A stretch of 42,651 nucleotides of DNA from IMG/VR virus record IMGVR_UViG_3300037558_000671, positions 1 through 42,651 of that record, one strand, 5' to 3'. The notes beneath the pieces are model-generated. The model made no database searches. It was given only the letters and a program-made list of their open reading frames with translations, and was not told the origin of the DNA. Source of the DNA: a virus. Shown piece after piece: positions 7,028-15,190 of this stretch; position 1 is the stretch's first letter, and each line of letters opens with the position of its first letter. Both the position numbers and the translations under genes were made by a program.

Positions 7028-7190
7028 TCTTTCACACTCACCTTTGCGTGAGTATGAGGTGACCCTGTCAAGTGGCGAGTGTATGTATATTCTCGCCGCC
7101 GACTCCGAGCAAGCCGCATGGGATGCTTTAGAGTTGTCCATGGACAGATCTAGCACACTGATCAACATAGCACGTACTCATGAGTGGTAA
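6963..7190 (+). CDS. Small hypothetical early protein
   Basis: 75 residues from ATG 6963 (6966 is also possible). The part after residue 28 (REYEVTLSSGECMYILAADSEQAAWDALEL) has a strand-strand-helix pattern seen in small phage proteins with an E-V-x-x-x-x-G-x-x-Y-x-x-x-A-x-S-x-x-x-A core. The first 25 residues overlap the preceding gene in another frame and may not be translated. Function unknown. Confidence 0.45.
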   Translation: MMTSQSHVQPDDANQKPLPTLDLSHSPLREYEVTLSSGECMYILAADSEQAAWDALELSMDRSSTLINIARTHEW

Positions 7191-7509
7191 AAAACCTAAA
7201 CCGTATTTTCCAAACAACTGGAAGAAATTTAAAGATGCACCTCCAGAAGCTTTTTTCGATCATCTCTTCATTGAGGTGATGGACTGGAAAATAGCAGGGT
7301 GGGAGATACCATCCAACGTGGCTTGCATGATTCGCGCTACAAACTTAAAGAATGGTAAAGTCAAAGAGCACATCTACAAACGTCAGCACGCTGCTGAGGC
7401 TAAGGTTGTAGATTACATGAACAAACAGACTCATGAGTTCGTTGTATGTACTCATGACGCCATCCATTACATTCACCCTGACCGACTCGATGACGCCAAC
7501 GACCTTTAA
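7180..7509 (+). CDS. Conserved early protein, unknown function
   Basis: 109 residues, basic, with many aromatic residues (PYFPNNWKKFKDAPPEAFFDH at the start, then FIEVMDWKIAGWEIPSN). The second half reads RATNLKNGKVKEHIYKRQHAAEAKV, a beta hairpin followed by a helix. No catalytic motif recognised. It is the largest of the small early genes before the RNA polymerase gene and overlaps both neighbours. Confidence 0.55.
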   Translation: MSGKKPKPYFPNNWKKFKDAPPEAFFDHLFIEVMDWKIAGWEIPSNVACMIRATNLKNGKVKEHIYKRQHAAEAKVVDYMNKQTHEFVVCTHDAIHYIHPDRLDDANDL

Positions 7510-7618
7510 CTTCCTACTGGACACCTTGATGGATGAGATTGAAATGCATCCACACCGTGACGAATTGATTCAACTCATGCACGAACAGCAGGAGGATGAC
7601 AATAGCGACCCCGTTTGA
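7490..7618 (+). CDS. Short acidic protein just before RNA polymerase
   Basis: 42 residues from ATG 7490; upstream in-frame ATGs lie deep inside the previous gene. The sequence is one long acidic helix (FLLDTLMDEIEMHPHRDELIQLMHEQQEDDN). It overlaps the RNA polymerase start by 23 bases, so its translation would feed ribosomes onto the polymerase gene, whose own Shine-Dalgarno is too close to the ATG. It may be a translational-coupling leader as well as a protein. Confidence 0.45.
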   Translation: MTPTTFNFLLDTLMDEIEMHPHRDELIQLMHEQQEDDNSDPV

Positions 7619-9941
7619 GATTGACAGACAAGTCAAGCTTGAGCGTGATCAGATACGACAAGGACTCAAGCAGCTACGAGACGACACAGCCAACCTGGAG
7701 GGCAAACAGTACGCATCAGCTAGTGTGTATGGCGTGGCTTCTATCGAGCAACTCATGCCTCTTGTGGCTGATCGTATCCAAGCCACTGGTGCAGCTATAA
7801 GAGAGCGGCATAACGGCAGGTTATTTAAAGAGAAGATGCTGTACCTTTCAGACATCGAGCCTGAAGCTGCTGCTGCTATTTCTTGCAAGGTCACCTTTGA
7901 CAAAGTGTTCAGCCACAAACCTAAGTCTAGCCTCGTACAAAATGTGACCGACGCAATCGGCACAGCAGTAGAAAACGAGTGTATGATGCGTTACTACGAA
8001 CGTAACGTGCCTGGTTTGTTGAAATACATCAAGGACAACTATTGGCACAAGTCATCTGGTACACATCAAAAGGTGAAAAATGTAATTACTTTGATGAACA
8101 GAGTTGACATCGAACACTGGCAACCTTGGGGTATTCAACTACGAATTAAGCTAGGTGGCTGGTTGTTAGACTGCATCTGCGAATCATCGCAATGGTTCAT
8201 GACACAGCAGCGCCGTGAAGGACGTAAGACCTTCATTGATGTGGTGCCTACACCTGAGTTCATGGTGATCAAGGAGCAGGTGTTAGCCAACGCTGAGCTG
8301 TTTAGCCCGTTGACTTGGCCGATGCTGATCGAACCAAACGACTGGACCAATGAAAACCCTGGTGGCTACTTGCTTAACGAGGTTATGCGTGGCCATCACA
8401 TGGTACGCAGGGGCAAGCCCTGCCTTATACAGGGAGAAACACCGATCGCCTTTCTGAACAAGATTCAGAAGGTAGGATATACTCTCAATAATCACGTAGT
8501 AGATGTCGCAAAAACATTTCAAGAACGTGGTGTTGAAGTTGGTAAGTTTATCCCTGTTGTGGACATGCCTCTACCACCTAAGCCCGTAGACATCGCAAAC
8601 AATGCGGAGTCCCGCAAGGACTACCGTAGGAGGGCTGCAGAGGTATGTAACATAAATGCACAAGCGTTCATGAAGTCATGTCGTACAAGGATGACAATGA
8701 ACGCAGTAAAGATCTTCTCTAAGTATAAGAAGTTCTATATTCCATGGTCGTTTGATTACCGTGGACGTGCTTACCCTATACCTGCATTCTTGACACCCCA
8801 AGATACAGATTTTGGTAAGTCACTACTTAAGTTTCATGAGCAGTCGTTCATGACACCCGAAGCTGAAGCATGGTTAGCCTTCCAGGTCGCCACCACCGCT
8901 GGTCTGGACAAGGCAACCATGCAAGAAAGACAGCAGTGGGTAAAGGACAATCAATCTCTTATAGCTCGTGTCGCAAAGGATCCGATTAGGAACTTAAGTG
9001 ACTGGGATGAGGTTGACGAGCCATGGCAGTTCATGGCAGCATGTGAAGAATACCACGCATGTGTAATGACGTGTACTAGACAGCACACATCCCTGCCAGT
9101 GGCCTCAGACGCTACATGTAGTGGTCTCCAGATACTGGCTGGCCTTGCCAAGGACGCATCTACTGCTAAGCTGGTCAATGTCCTACCATCTGATACACCA
9201 CAAGATGCTTACAAGGTAGTCGCAGAGAAAGCTGCCCCACATGTACCTGATACAATCAGGCCATACATGGACAGAAAAACTGTCAAAAGGGTAGTGATGA
9301 CCGTACCTTACAATGCTAAGCCCTTCTCTAACCGAGGCTACATACGTGAAGCCTTGAAGGAGAAGGGTGTCGAAGTAGAGAAGGGTGACCTAACCACTAC
9401 CGTCAAGGCAGTACGTGATGCTATGGACGTCATTGTCCCTGGCCCCATGGCTGTTATGTCTTGGATCGAGTCAGAGGTCAGCAATGCCATTGACCGTGGT
9501 CTCACAGAACTTACATGGACAACACCATCTGGTTTCTCAGTTACACAACGACTGATGAAACCTGAGATTAAACTTGTTGAATTACAGTTGTTAGGTAGGT
9601 GTCAAATCAAGGTGTCTACAGGTGCAAGCGACAAGGTTGATAAGGCTCACCACAAAAACGCAACAGCCCCCAACCTTATCCATTCACTTGATGCAAGCCT
9701 CCTACACCTATCTGCACTGCGCTTCGACGCACCTATTTCACTAATACACGACTCGGTTCTATGTCGTGCTACTGACATGCCTGTTCTTTCAGACATTGTC
9801 CGTGAAACATACATGCACCTATTTGCGGAGCATGAGTACCTAACAACCTTTGCTCAACAGATTGGCGCAGAGACCGACCCACCGATGTGTAACACACTAG
9901 ATCCTGCATCGGTTATCAATTCCACCTATTTCTTTTGTTAA
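7596..9941 (+). CDS. rpoT: T7-like single-subunit DNA-directed RNA polymerase
   Basis: Phage RNA polymerase that transcribes the replication and late genes. 781 residues, shorter than T7 gp1 (883) mostly in the N-terminal domain. Catalytic residues align well: Asp505 (ASDATCSG, T7 D537), R560-x3-K564-x7-Y572 (T7 R627/K631/Y639, same spacing), and H718-D719-S (T7 HDS, D812). GGAGG lies one base before the ATG, too close for normal initiation, so coupling with the preceding small gene is likely. The coding sequence contains the second copy of the 22-bp repeat (GKPCLIQG, about residue 274-281). Confidence 0.97.
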   Translation: MTIATPFEIDRQVKLERDQIRQGLKQLRDDTANLEGKQYASASVYGVASIEQLMPLVADRIQATGAAIRERHNGRLFKEKMLYLSDIEPEAAAAISCKVTFDKVFSHKPKSSLVQNVTDAIGTAVENECMMRYYERNVPGLLKYIKDNYWHKSSGTHQKVKNVITLMNRVDIEHWQPWGIQLRIKLGGWLLDCICESSQWFMTQQRREGRKTFIDVVPTPEFMVIKEQVLANAELFSPLTWPMLIEPNDWTNENPGGYLLNEVMRGHHMVRRGKPCLIQGETPIAFLNKIQKVGYTLNNHVVDVAKTFQERGVEVGKFIPVVDMPLPPKPVDIANNAESRKDYRRRAAEVCNINAQAFMKSCRTRMTMNAVKIFSKYKKFYIPWSFDYRGRAYPIPAFLTPQDTDFGKSLLKFHEQSFMTPEAEAWLAFQVATTAGLDKATMQERQQWVKDNQSLIARVAKDPIRNLSDWDEVDEPWQFMAACEEYHACVMTCTRQHTSLPVASDATCSGLQILAGLAKDASTAKLVNVLPSDTPQDAYKVVAEKAAPHVPDTIRPYMDRKTVKRVVMTVPYNAKPFSNRGYIREALKEKGVEVEKGDLTTTVKAVRDAMDVIVPGPMAVMSWIESEVSNAIDRGLTELTWTTPSGFSVTQRLMKPEIKLVELQLLGRCQIKVSTGASDKVDKAHHKNATAPNLIHSLDASLLHLSALRFDAPISLIHDSVLCRATDMPVLSDIVRETYMHLFAEHEYLTTFAQQIGAETDPPMCNTLDPASVINSTYFFC
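8413..8434 (+). repeat. 22-bp direct repeat, copy 2 (inside RNA polymerase gene)
   Basis: Exact second copy of 2893-2914, in the same orientation and read here as codons for K-P-C-L-I-Q and flanking residues. One copy is coding and one is not. It probably arose by recombination or capture, or both sites serve the same sequence-specific function. Confidence 0.8.
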
Positions 9942-10508
9942 ATGACACGCAACACTATTGTGACTGAACAGCCCGTTGTACTAGAGGGCTTCCAAGCTGT
10001 GATGAAACCTGGCAAGTTTGGCTTTAGCTTGAAGGCTATTGTCAACCAAGAAATCATTGATCAACTTGAACCTGACCGCACTGAATCTTTAAAGTGGGCA
10101 GAGTCTAAGCTCAAGAACCCGAAGCGTTCTGTGCTGAAGCCTGAGCCTTGGGAAGAGGTATCGGAAGGTAAATACATTGTCAAGTTCTCATGGAACGATG
10201 ACACTGCACCTCCGATCGTTGACACGGAAGGATCACCTATCATGGATTCTGATACACCTATCTACGGTGGATCAAAGGTAAAGCTAGCTCTGTTCCAAAA
10301 ACCTTACATCCTCAAGGATGGTGTGACCTACGGCACAAGCCTGAAGCTTAAGGCTGTGCAGGTTGTCTCCCTATCTAACTCTGCTGGTGTTGACACTGGT
10401 GACATGAGCGAGACTGATGTAGCTGAGCTGTTCGGCTCTACGCAAGGTTTCAAGGTCTCTGATCCCAATGTTACCCTTAAAGAAGCAGCTCCAGCAGACG
10501 ACTTCTAA
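9942..10508 (+). CDS. ssb: Single-stranded DNA-binding protein (T7 gp2.5-like)
   Basis: 188 residues. Length, position directly after the polymerase gene, and the acidic C-terminus ending in a terminal Phe (ADDF) match T7 gp2.5, in which that tail contacts DNA polymerase and primase-helicase. The middle has the beta-rich pattern of an OB fold (KYIVKFSWNDD, SKVKLALFQKPYIL, TSLKLKAVQVVSL). Role: coats ssDNA at the fork and promotes annealing. It shares one base with the next start (TAATG). Confidence 0.88.
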   Translation: MTRNTIVTEQPVVLEGFQAVMKPGKFGFSLKAIVNQEIIDQLEPDRTESLKWAESKLKNPKRSVLKPEPWEEVSEGKYIVKFSWNDDTAPPIVDTEGSPIMDSDTPIYGGSKVKLALFQKPYILKDGVTYGTSLKLKAVQVVSLSNSAGVDTGDMSETDVAELFGSTQGFKVSDPNVTLKEAAPADDF

Positions 10509-10861
10509 TGGCTTTCCGATCTGGACTCGAAGAGAGGGTCGCTGACCTTCTCGTCGAACTGGGTGTCAAATACGAATACGAGAGCACTAAGGTCCCGTAT
10601 GTAATTCAACACAACTACACGCCTGACTTCATTCTTCCGAATGGTATATGGCTAGAATGTAAGGGTTATTGGGACAGTGCTGATCGAAAGAAGGTCAAGT
10701 CTGTTATTCAACAGAATCCTGGCGTCGATCTTCGTATGGTGTTTCAAGCCCCCTATAACAAAATCTCTAAGAAATCTAAGACAACTTATGCTGCCTGGTG
10801 TGATAAGCTAGGTATCAAATGGGCTGTCTTCTCAAATATCCCATTAAACTGGCTACTATGA
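10508..10861 (+). CDS. Endonuclease I, Holliday-junction resolvase (T7 gp3-like)
   Basis: Resolves branched DNA and degrades host DNA. 117 residues against 149 in T7, lacking the basic tail. The core aligns clearly: FRSGLEERV, KVPYVI, YTPDFILPNGIWLECKG, WDSADRKK. Catalytic residues map to E8, D40, E50 and K52 (T7 E20, D55, E65, K67). Active as a domain-swapped dimer in the family. The stop overlaps the primase-helicase start by ATGA. Confidence 0.94.
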   Translation: MAFRSGLEERVADLLVELGVKYEYESTKVPYVIQHNYTPDFILPNGIWLECKGYWDSADRKKVKSVIQQNPGVDLRMVFQAPYNKISKKSKTTYAAWCDKLGIKWAVFSNIPLNWLL

Positions 10862-12441
10862 CCAGTGAGTTTGTCCAGCACATGGAGTGCCCACACTGCG
10901 GGTCGTCAGATGCAGCTAGCCTGTATGACGACGGCCACGTTTTCTGTTTCAGGTGCTATACTCATACACCTGGGGACAGTACCGACGTTATCCACACTCA
11001 CCACATGAACGATGTACGATTACAAGGCTCAGCCGGAAGGTTGCAGAAACGGCGTATTTCAGAAAAAACCTGTGAGTTCTTCAAAGCATATAAAGATGGA
11101 GAACAACTACGCTTCCATTATTTCAACAGCTCTGGCACGCTTGTCGGAGCAAAGATAAAAACTAAAGATAAGAACTTCCGATGTGAAGGTGAAGTCAAAA
11201 CCTTGTTCGGGATGCAGAACTTCCGTAAAAAAACTACAGGCAAGTCAAAGAAGCTAGTAATTTGCGAGGGCGAGATGGATGTACTATCCGTCTGGGAGGC
11301 ACAGCCCAACTGGGACGTGGTCTCCATACCGAACGGTGCACCTGCTGCAAAGAAAGCACTCAAGCATAACTACGAATGGATTAACACCTACGACAAAGTA
11401 GTTATTTTCTTTGACAACGATGAGGCCGGCCAGAAGGCCGCGATCGAGTCGGCAAGTGTATTGCCACCTGGCAAGGTTTACATCGGCTTTCTAGAGGGTT
11501 ACAAGGACGCCTCAGACGCTATCCAAGCACACGACGAAGAGGCAATACGTGCTGTTTGTAATTATGATCACTTTCAGTACAAACCTGACGGTATTGTTGA
11601 CGCTAAGTCACTGATCGATGTAATCACAACACCTACTCCTCCATCTGATCATGACTACCCATTCCAGGGTTTACAAAACAAGCTTCACGGGATCCGGTAC
11701 GGTGAGCTAATCACGATTACCTCAGGATCTGGAATAGGGAAATCGTCCTTCTGTCGTGACTTATGCACTAACCTGCTCAACAAAGGCGAACGGGTCGGTT
11801 ACTTGGCACTCGAAGAATCAAACCGCCGCACAGCTCTCGGACTTATGTCCACAGCCGTCGGACGAAATCTCCACCTTGGAGAGCATGATCGATCTGAGTT
11901 AGTCGAAGCATTCGATAGCACGATTAAAAACTGGGACCTGCACTTGTTTGATGGGTTCGGGTCGTATGACCCTGATCACATTTACGAACGGATTGAGTAT
12001 ATGGCATCTGGTCTCGATACCCGTGTTGTATTTCTTGATCACCTGTCTATTCTGCTCAGTGGCCTTGACGGTGACGAGCGGAAGATGATTGACCAAACAA
12101 TGACTAAACTTAGGTCGCTAGTTGAGCGAACAGGTATTTCATTATTCCTTGTATCACATTTACGGAGAACTACATCCGATGTCAACCATGAAGAGGGAGC
12201 TAGAGTTACACTTGGACAACTCAGAGGATCCGCTGCTATTGCTCAACTCAGCGATGGCTGCATTGCGCTCGAGCGAGATCAGCAGAGTGGATCTAAATCA
12301 AGCTCTACAACTGTGCGAGTACTTAAAAATCGATATTCAGGCGAAGTTGGTGTCGCTTGCCAACTAAGTTACGACCTTTCTACCTGTAAATTCAATGAAA
12401 CCAAAGCAGAATCAGAGTTCGACCCAACAACAGATTTCTGA
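10858..12441 (+). CDS. DNA primase-helicase (T7 gp4-like)
   Basis: Replication-fork enzyme joining primase and hexameric helicase. Start taken at the ATGA overlap (10858), giving 527 residues (T7 gp4A 566). Zinc finger C11-x2-C14 ... C30-x2-C33 at the N-terminus (CPHCGSSD, FCFRC) for template recognition; Toprim segment around VICEGEMDVLSVWE with VVIFFDNDEAG; RecA-like helicase with Walker A G290-S-G-I-G-K-S296, Walker B VVFLDH, and SLFLVSHLRR with the arginine finger nearby. The full zinc domain means primase as well as helicase should be active. Overlaps a small ORF at its 3' end. Confidence 0.96.
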   Translation: MTSEFVQHMECPHCGSSDAASLYDDGHVFCFRCYTHTPGDSTDVIHTHHMNDVRLQGSAGRLQKRRISEKTCEFFKAYKDGEQLRFHYFNSSGTLVGAKIKTKDKNFRCEGEVKTLFGMQNFRKKTTGKSKKLVICEGEMDVLSVWEAQPNWDVVSIPNGAPAAKKALKHNYEWINTYDKVVIFFDNDEAGQKAAIESASVLPPGKVYIGFLEGYKDASDAIQAHDEEAIRAVCNYDHFQYKPDGIVDAKSLIDVITTPTPPSDHDYPFQGLQNKLHGIRYGELITITSGSGIGKSSFCRDLCTNLLNKGERVGYLALEESNRRTALGLMSTAVGRNLHLGEHDRSELVEAFDSTIKNWDLHLFDGFGSYDPDHIYERIEYMASGLDTRVVFLDHLSILLSGLDGDERKMIDQTMTKLRSLVERTGISLFLVSHLRRTTSDVNHEEGARVTLGQLRGSAAIAQLSDGCIALERDQQSGSKSSSTTVRVLKNRYSGEVGVACQLSYDLSTCKFNETKAESEFDPTTDF

Positions 12442-12559
12442 ATTTCAAGCTATGAAGCTCCACAAGCCTAATCCTCCCACGCCTGAGATGGTAGAGCGTG
12501 CAAAATTTGTAGACAAAACTCACATTTGGAAACATGCTCGTATTCGATCTGGAGACTAA
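12395..12559 (+). CDS. Small overlapping ORF between primase and polymerase
   Basis: 54 residues in a different frame, overlapping the end of the primase-helicase gene (47 bases) and the start of the exonuclease gene (26 bases); an inner ATG at 12452 would give 35 residues with no primase overlap. It would fill the only 92-base gap in this block. Polar and basic, with a PNPPTPEMVERAKF segment that looks protein-like. Function unknown, and it could also be untranslated leader. Confidence 0.4.
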   Translation: MKPKQNQSSTQQQISEFQAMKLHKPNPPTPEMVERAKFVDKTHIWKHARIRSGD

Positions 12560-13049
12560 CGGCTTTTTAGATGATGTTACCTGCATTCACTGTCTTGTTA
12601 TCTATGACTCAGAAACTAACGAGACCATTTGCTACAACGATAAAGGTGATTGCGAGCCGATTTCCCGTGGCGTACAACGCCTTGAGGATGATAAAATCAT
12701 TGCCGGACACAACGTCATCGGCTTTGACCTACCTGTGCTCAGTAAGATTTACCCGTGGTTCAGGCCCACCGCCTTGGTTGTAGACACACTGCTTCTGTCA
12801 CGCTTGTTTCACACAGACATGCTTGATGTAGATCGCAAGCACGAGTGGAAGCACATGCCGCTCCAACTGCAAGGACGCCATTCACTCGAATCGTATGGCT
12901 ACCGCCTTGGAGAATACAAGGGCAGCTTTGGTAAAGAGGCTGACTGGAAAGAGTGGAGCCAAGAGATGCAGGATTACTGCGTCCAAGATGTAAACGTTAC
13001 AGTAAAATTATGCGACCATTTCCGCCCATACCTGACTGGGTCGCTTTAG
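12534..13049 (+). CDS. DNA polymerase 3'-5' exonuclease domain (separate ORF)
   Basis: 171 residues matching only the N-terminal proofreading domain of T7 gp5. Exo I motif FDLETNG (D5, E7), Exo II GHNVIGFDLP, and Exo III DYCVQDVNVT are all present, with the T7-like SLESYGYRLGEYKG between them. The ORF ends soon after Exo III, where T7 gp5 continues into the polymerase. The polymerase domain follows in another frame with a 40-base overlap. It either acts as a separate subunit or is joined by frameshifting. Confidence 0.9.
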   Translation: MLVFDLETNGFLDDVTCIHCLVIYDSETNETICYNDKGDCEPISRGVQRLEDDKIIAGHNVIGFDLPVLSKIYPWFRPTALVVDTLLLSRLFHTDMLDVDRKHEWKHMPLQLQGRHSLESYGYRLGEYKGSFGKEADWKEWSQEMQDYCVQDVNVTVKLCDHFRPYLTGSL

Positions 13050-14278
13050 AACATCAGGTTTCACAGATCCTTACACAACAACAACTTCATGGATGGTACT
13101 TTGATGAACAGGCTGCATGGAAACTTGCATCTACTCTCAGAAGACAACTTGAAGAAACTTGTCAGTTACTACGTGACTGGTATCCTTTCGTCTACGGATC
13201 AAGCTTTACTCCTAAAGCAAATAACAAACGATATGGATACATAAAAGGCTGTGAAGTCACAAAATTAAAGGACCTAAACCCAACCTCTCGCGACCATATC
13301 TCATGGATCCTGCAAACATTTCATGGCTGGAAGCCAACCCAGATGAGTCCTACTGGGAAGCCCATCATCGACGAAGTAATTCTCAAGGATATTGGGACAG
13401 ATGTAGCCCTGGCTTTTCTGAAATGTCTAGATATTACGAAGAAATTGGGGATGATCTCGGAAGGCATGAACGCATGGCTGAAGCTATGTACGAGTGCTAA
13501 TCGTATCCATCACCACTGCTCCGTTGCTACAAACACACATAGATGTGCACATCGCTCACCAAACCTTGGGCAAGTCCCATCAGACCATGACTACAGACAA
13601 TTATTTCAAGCATCCCCTGGTCAAGTTATGGTGGGTGCCGATCTTAGCGGCATTGAGTTACGGATGCTCGCTCACTACCTCGCTCGATACGATGCGGGAC
13701 GCTATGCGGACATTCTCCTCAACGGAGACATCCATCAAGTCAACGCAGACAAAATTGGAATCTCTCGGAGACAAGTCAAAACAGTTACCTACGCTTTCCT
13801 CTACGGTGCAGGTGATGCCAAAATTGGACACTCCTTTGACTCTTCCTTAAATGATAGCAGTGCTAAACGTAAAGGTAAGGAGATCAGAGCCGCTTTTGTT
13901 ACGGCTATCGATGGGCTTGCAGAGCTTCTTACGGCGATCAAAGAGGTATCTAGTCAGAAAGGCTCTATACGATCACTAGATGGTCGTAAAATTATTGTTG
14001 ATAGCTCGCACAAGGCTTTGAACTATTTGCTCCAGTCAGGAGCGGGTGTAGTTGCGAAGCGTTGGATGACCATCAACCACGAGAACATTCAAGAGTTGTG
14101 TTGTTCACAGCTCGCTTTCATACATGACGAACTACAATTCGAGTGCCATCCCGATCACGTACAAGCATTATCAGCATCCCTGGTACAAAGCTCTACAGCG
14201 GCTGGCGAATACTACAACATGCGACTTCCCATCGCAGCCGAAGCCACCAGCGGTAGAACCTGGGCAGACACACACTGA
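13010..14278 (+). CDS. DNA polymerase, A-family polymerase domain (separate ORF)
   Basis: Replicative polymerase domain of the T7 gp5 type. From the ATG at 13010 it has 422 residues. Motif A ADLSGIELR (D211), motif B RRQVKTVTYAFLYGAGD, and motif C IHDELQFE (D373) are intact, so it should be catalytically competent. The early part ALEHQVSQIL...WYFDEQAAW lines up with the T7 segment just after the exonuclease domain. The thioredoxin-binding loop of T7 gp5 is much reduced or absent. No ribosome-binding site precedes the ATG. Relative to the exonuclease ORF it is in the -1 frame; no canonical X-XXY-YYZ slippery site is seen in the overlap. Confidence 0.93.
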   Translation: MRPFPPIPDWVALEHQVSQILTQQQLHGWYFDEQAAWKLASTLRRQLEETCQLLRDWYPFVYGSSFTPKANNKRYGYIKGCEVTKLKDLNPTSRDHISWILQTFHGWKPTQMSPTGKPIIDEVILKDIGTDVALAFLKCLDITKKLGMISEGMNAWLKLCTSANRIHHHCSVATNTHRCAHRSPNLGQVPSDHDYRQLFQASPGQVMVGADLSGIELRMLAHYLARYDAGRYADILLNGDIHQVNADKIGISRRQVKTVTYAFLYGAGDAKIGHSFDSSLNDSSAKRKGKEIRAAFVTAIDGLAELLTAIKEVSSQKGSIRSLDGRKIIVDSSHKALNYLLQSGAGVVAKRWMTINHENIQELCCSQLAFIHDELQFECHPDHVQALSASLVQSSTAAGEYYNMRLPIAAEATSGRTWADTH

Positions 14279-15039
14279 TGAAACTACTTATTGACGCAGA
14301 CTACATTGTTTACAAAAGCTGCGCTGGAGCTGAAGAAGATTTCGATTGGGGCGATGACGTCGTCATGGTCGTTAGTCGGTTTTCCGATGCAATGAAGAAC
14401 GTTCAGCGAGAGCTGACAAAGATCAAAAATGAGTTTATGTGGGACCTACCTGAACTGGTACTGTTCTTTTCTGACTCTATAAATTTCCGCAAAAAAATTT
14501 ACCCTGCTTACAAGGGTCATCGAAACAGAAAAAAACCCTGTGCTTATAGACGCGTCATATCTGCCTTACAAAGACAGTATGAGGTCATCCGTATGCCAGA
14601 ACTAGAAGCAGATGATGCTATGGGTATTTATGCCACGGCTAATCCTGGTAACATTATTGTCTCGCCTGACAAAGACATGCGCCAAATCCCTGGTAAACTA
14701 TTCAACCTTGATGAAATTGTTGAAGTCACTGCAGAAGAAGGACAACGGTGGCATTTGATACAAACAATGGCAGGCGACCAGACTGACGGCTATAGTGGAG
14801 TCCCCGGTATAGGAATCAAACGTGCAGTCACATTGTTTGAGGAGCATGGGTACAACTGGGATACCGTAGTCACTGCCTTTGCTGACAAAGATCTAAATGA
14901 AGACGTTGCACTCACAAATGCAAGGCTTGCTAAGATTCTCACTTGTGACGATTATGACACCACAAAACAAAAGTTCATACCTTGGACCCCCACCTCCAGT
15001 GTTGGAGCTGACAATGGAGCAGCAGTTCAAGCTACGTAG
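14278..15039 (+). CDS. 5'-3' exonuclease (T7 gp6-like, FEN family)
   Basis: 253 residues. FEN-type active-site acids are visible: LLIDADYIVY at the start, ELEADDAMG in the middle, SPDKDMRQIPG, then MAGDQTDGYSGVPGIGIKRA, the helix-hairpin-helix DNA-binding part with its acidic cluster. Role: removal of RNA primers, host DNA degradation and concatemer processing. It begins one base after the polymerase stop and overlaps the NblA-like gene at its 3' end. Confidence 0.92.
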   Translation: MKLLIDADYIVYKSCAGAEEDFDWGDDVVMVVSRFSDAMKNVQRELTKIKNEFMWDLPELVLFFSDSINFRKKIYPAYKGHRNRKKPCAYRRVISALQRQYEVIRMPELEADDAMGIYATANPGNIIVSPDKDMRQIPGKLFNLDEIVEVTAEEGQRWHLIQTMAGDQTDGYSGVPGIGIKRAVTLFEEHGYNWDTVVTAFADKDLNEDVALTNARLAKILTCDDYDTTKQKFIPWTPTSSVGADNGAAVQAT

Positions 15040-15190
15040 GATCAATGATCTACTACCTGAAGCTAACAAAAAGGACATCATTACCTTGTTTGAAGCCTTA
15101 CAGCATCAAAACTTTGTTTTATCTAACACTGTTTCTAACCTAGTTAAACAATGGCCGAATCACCCACCCACTACACACGTGGAACCATAG
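15014..15190 (+). CDS. nblA: NblA-like phycobilisome degradation adaptor
   Basis: 58 residues from ATG 15014, with GGAG six bases upstream. The sequence fits the NblA pattern: E-Q-Q-F-K-L-R at residues 2-8, an Ala-rich linker, then a second helix (LFEALQHQNFVLSNTVSNLVKQW) ending in L-x-K-x-W, as in cyanobacterial NblA (F-K-L-R ... L-L-K-x-W). NblA is a helical-hairpin dimer that delivers phycobiliproteins to the Clp protease. Viral NblA proteins have been reported in marine cyanophages. It lies inside the replication block, overlapping the exonuclease and the DUF3310 gene, so it should be expressed in mid infection and release amino acids and reduce light capture. The first 26 bases overlap the preceding gene. 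Confidence 0.7.
   Translation: MEQQFKLRRINDLLPEANKKDIITLFEALQHQNFVLSNTVSNLVKQWPNHPPTTHVEP

Noticed and set aside
8413-8434. The 22-bp repeat as a phage attachment site
   Set aside because: There is no integrase in the window and no tRNA-gene similarity, so a lysogeny role is not supported.
12122-12367. 81-codon ORF inside the primase-helicase gene
   Set aside because: Entirely inside the helicase domain in another frame; Leu/Ser-rich shadow without a ribosome-binding site.
13494-13850. 118-codon + strand ORF inside the polymerase gene
   Set aside because: The polymerase motifs A and B are read in another frame over the same bases; this frame has no domain.
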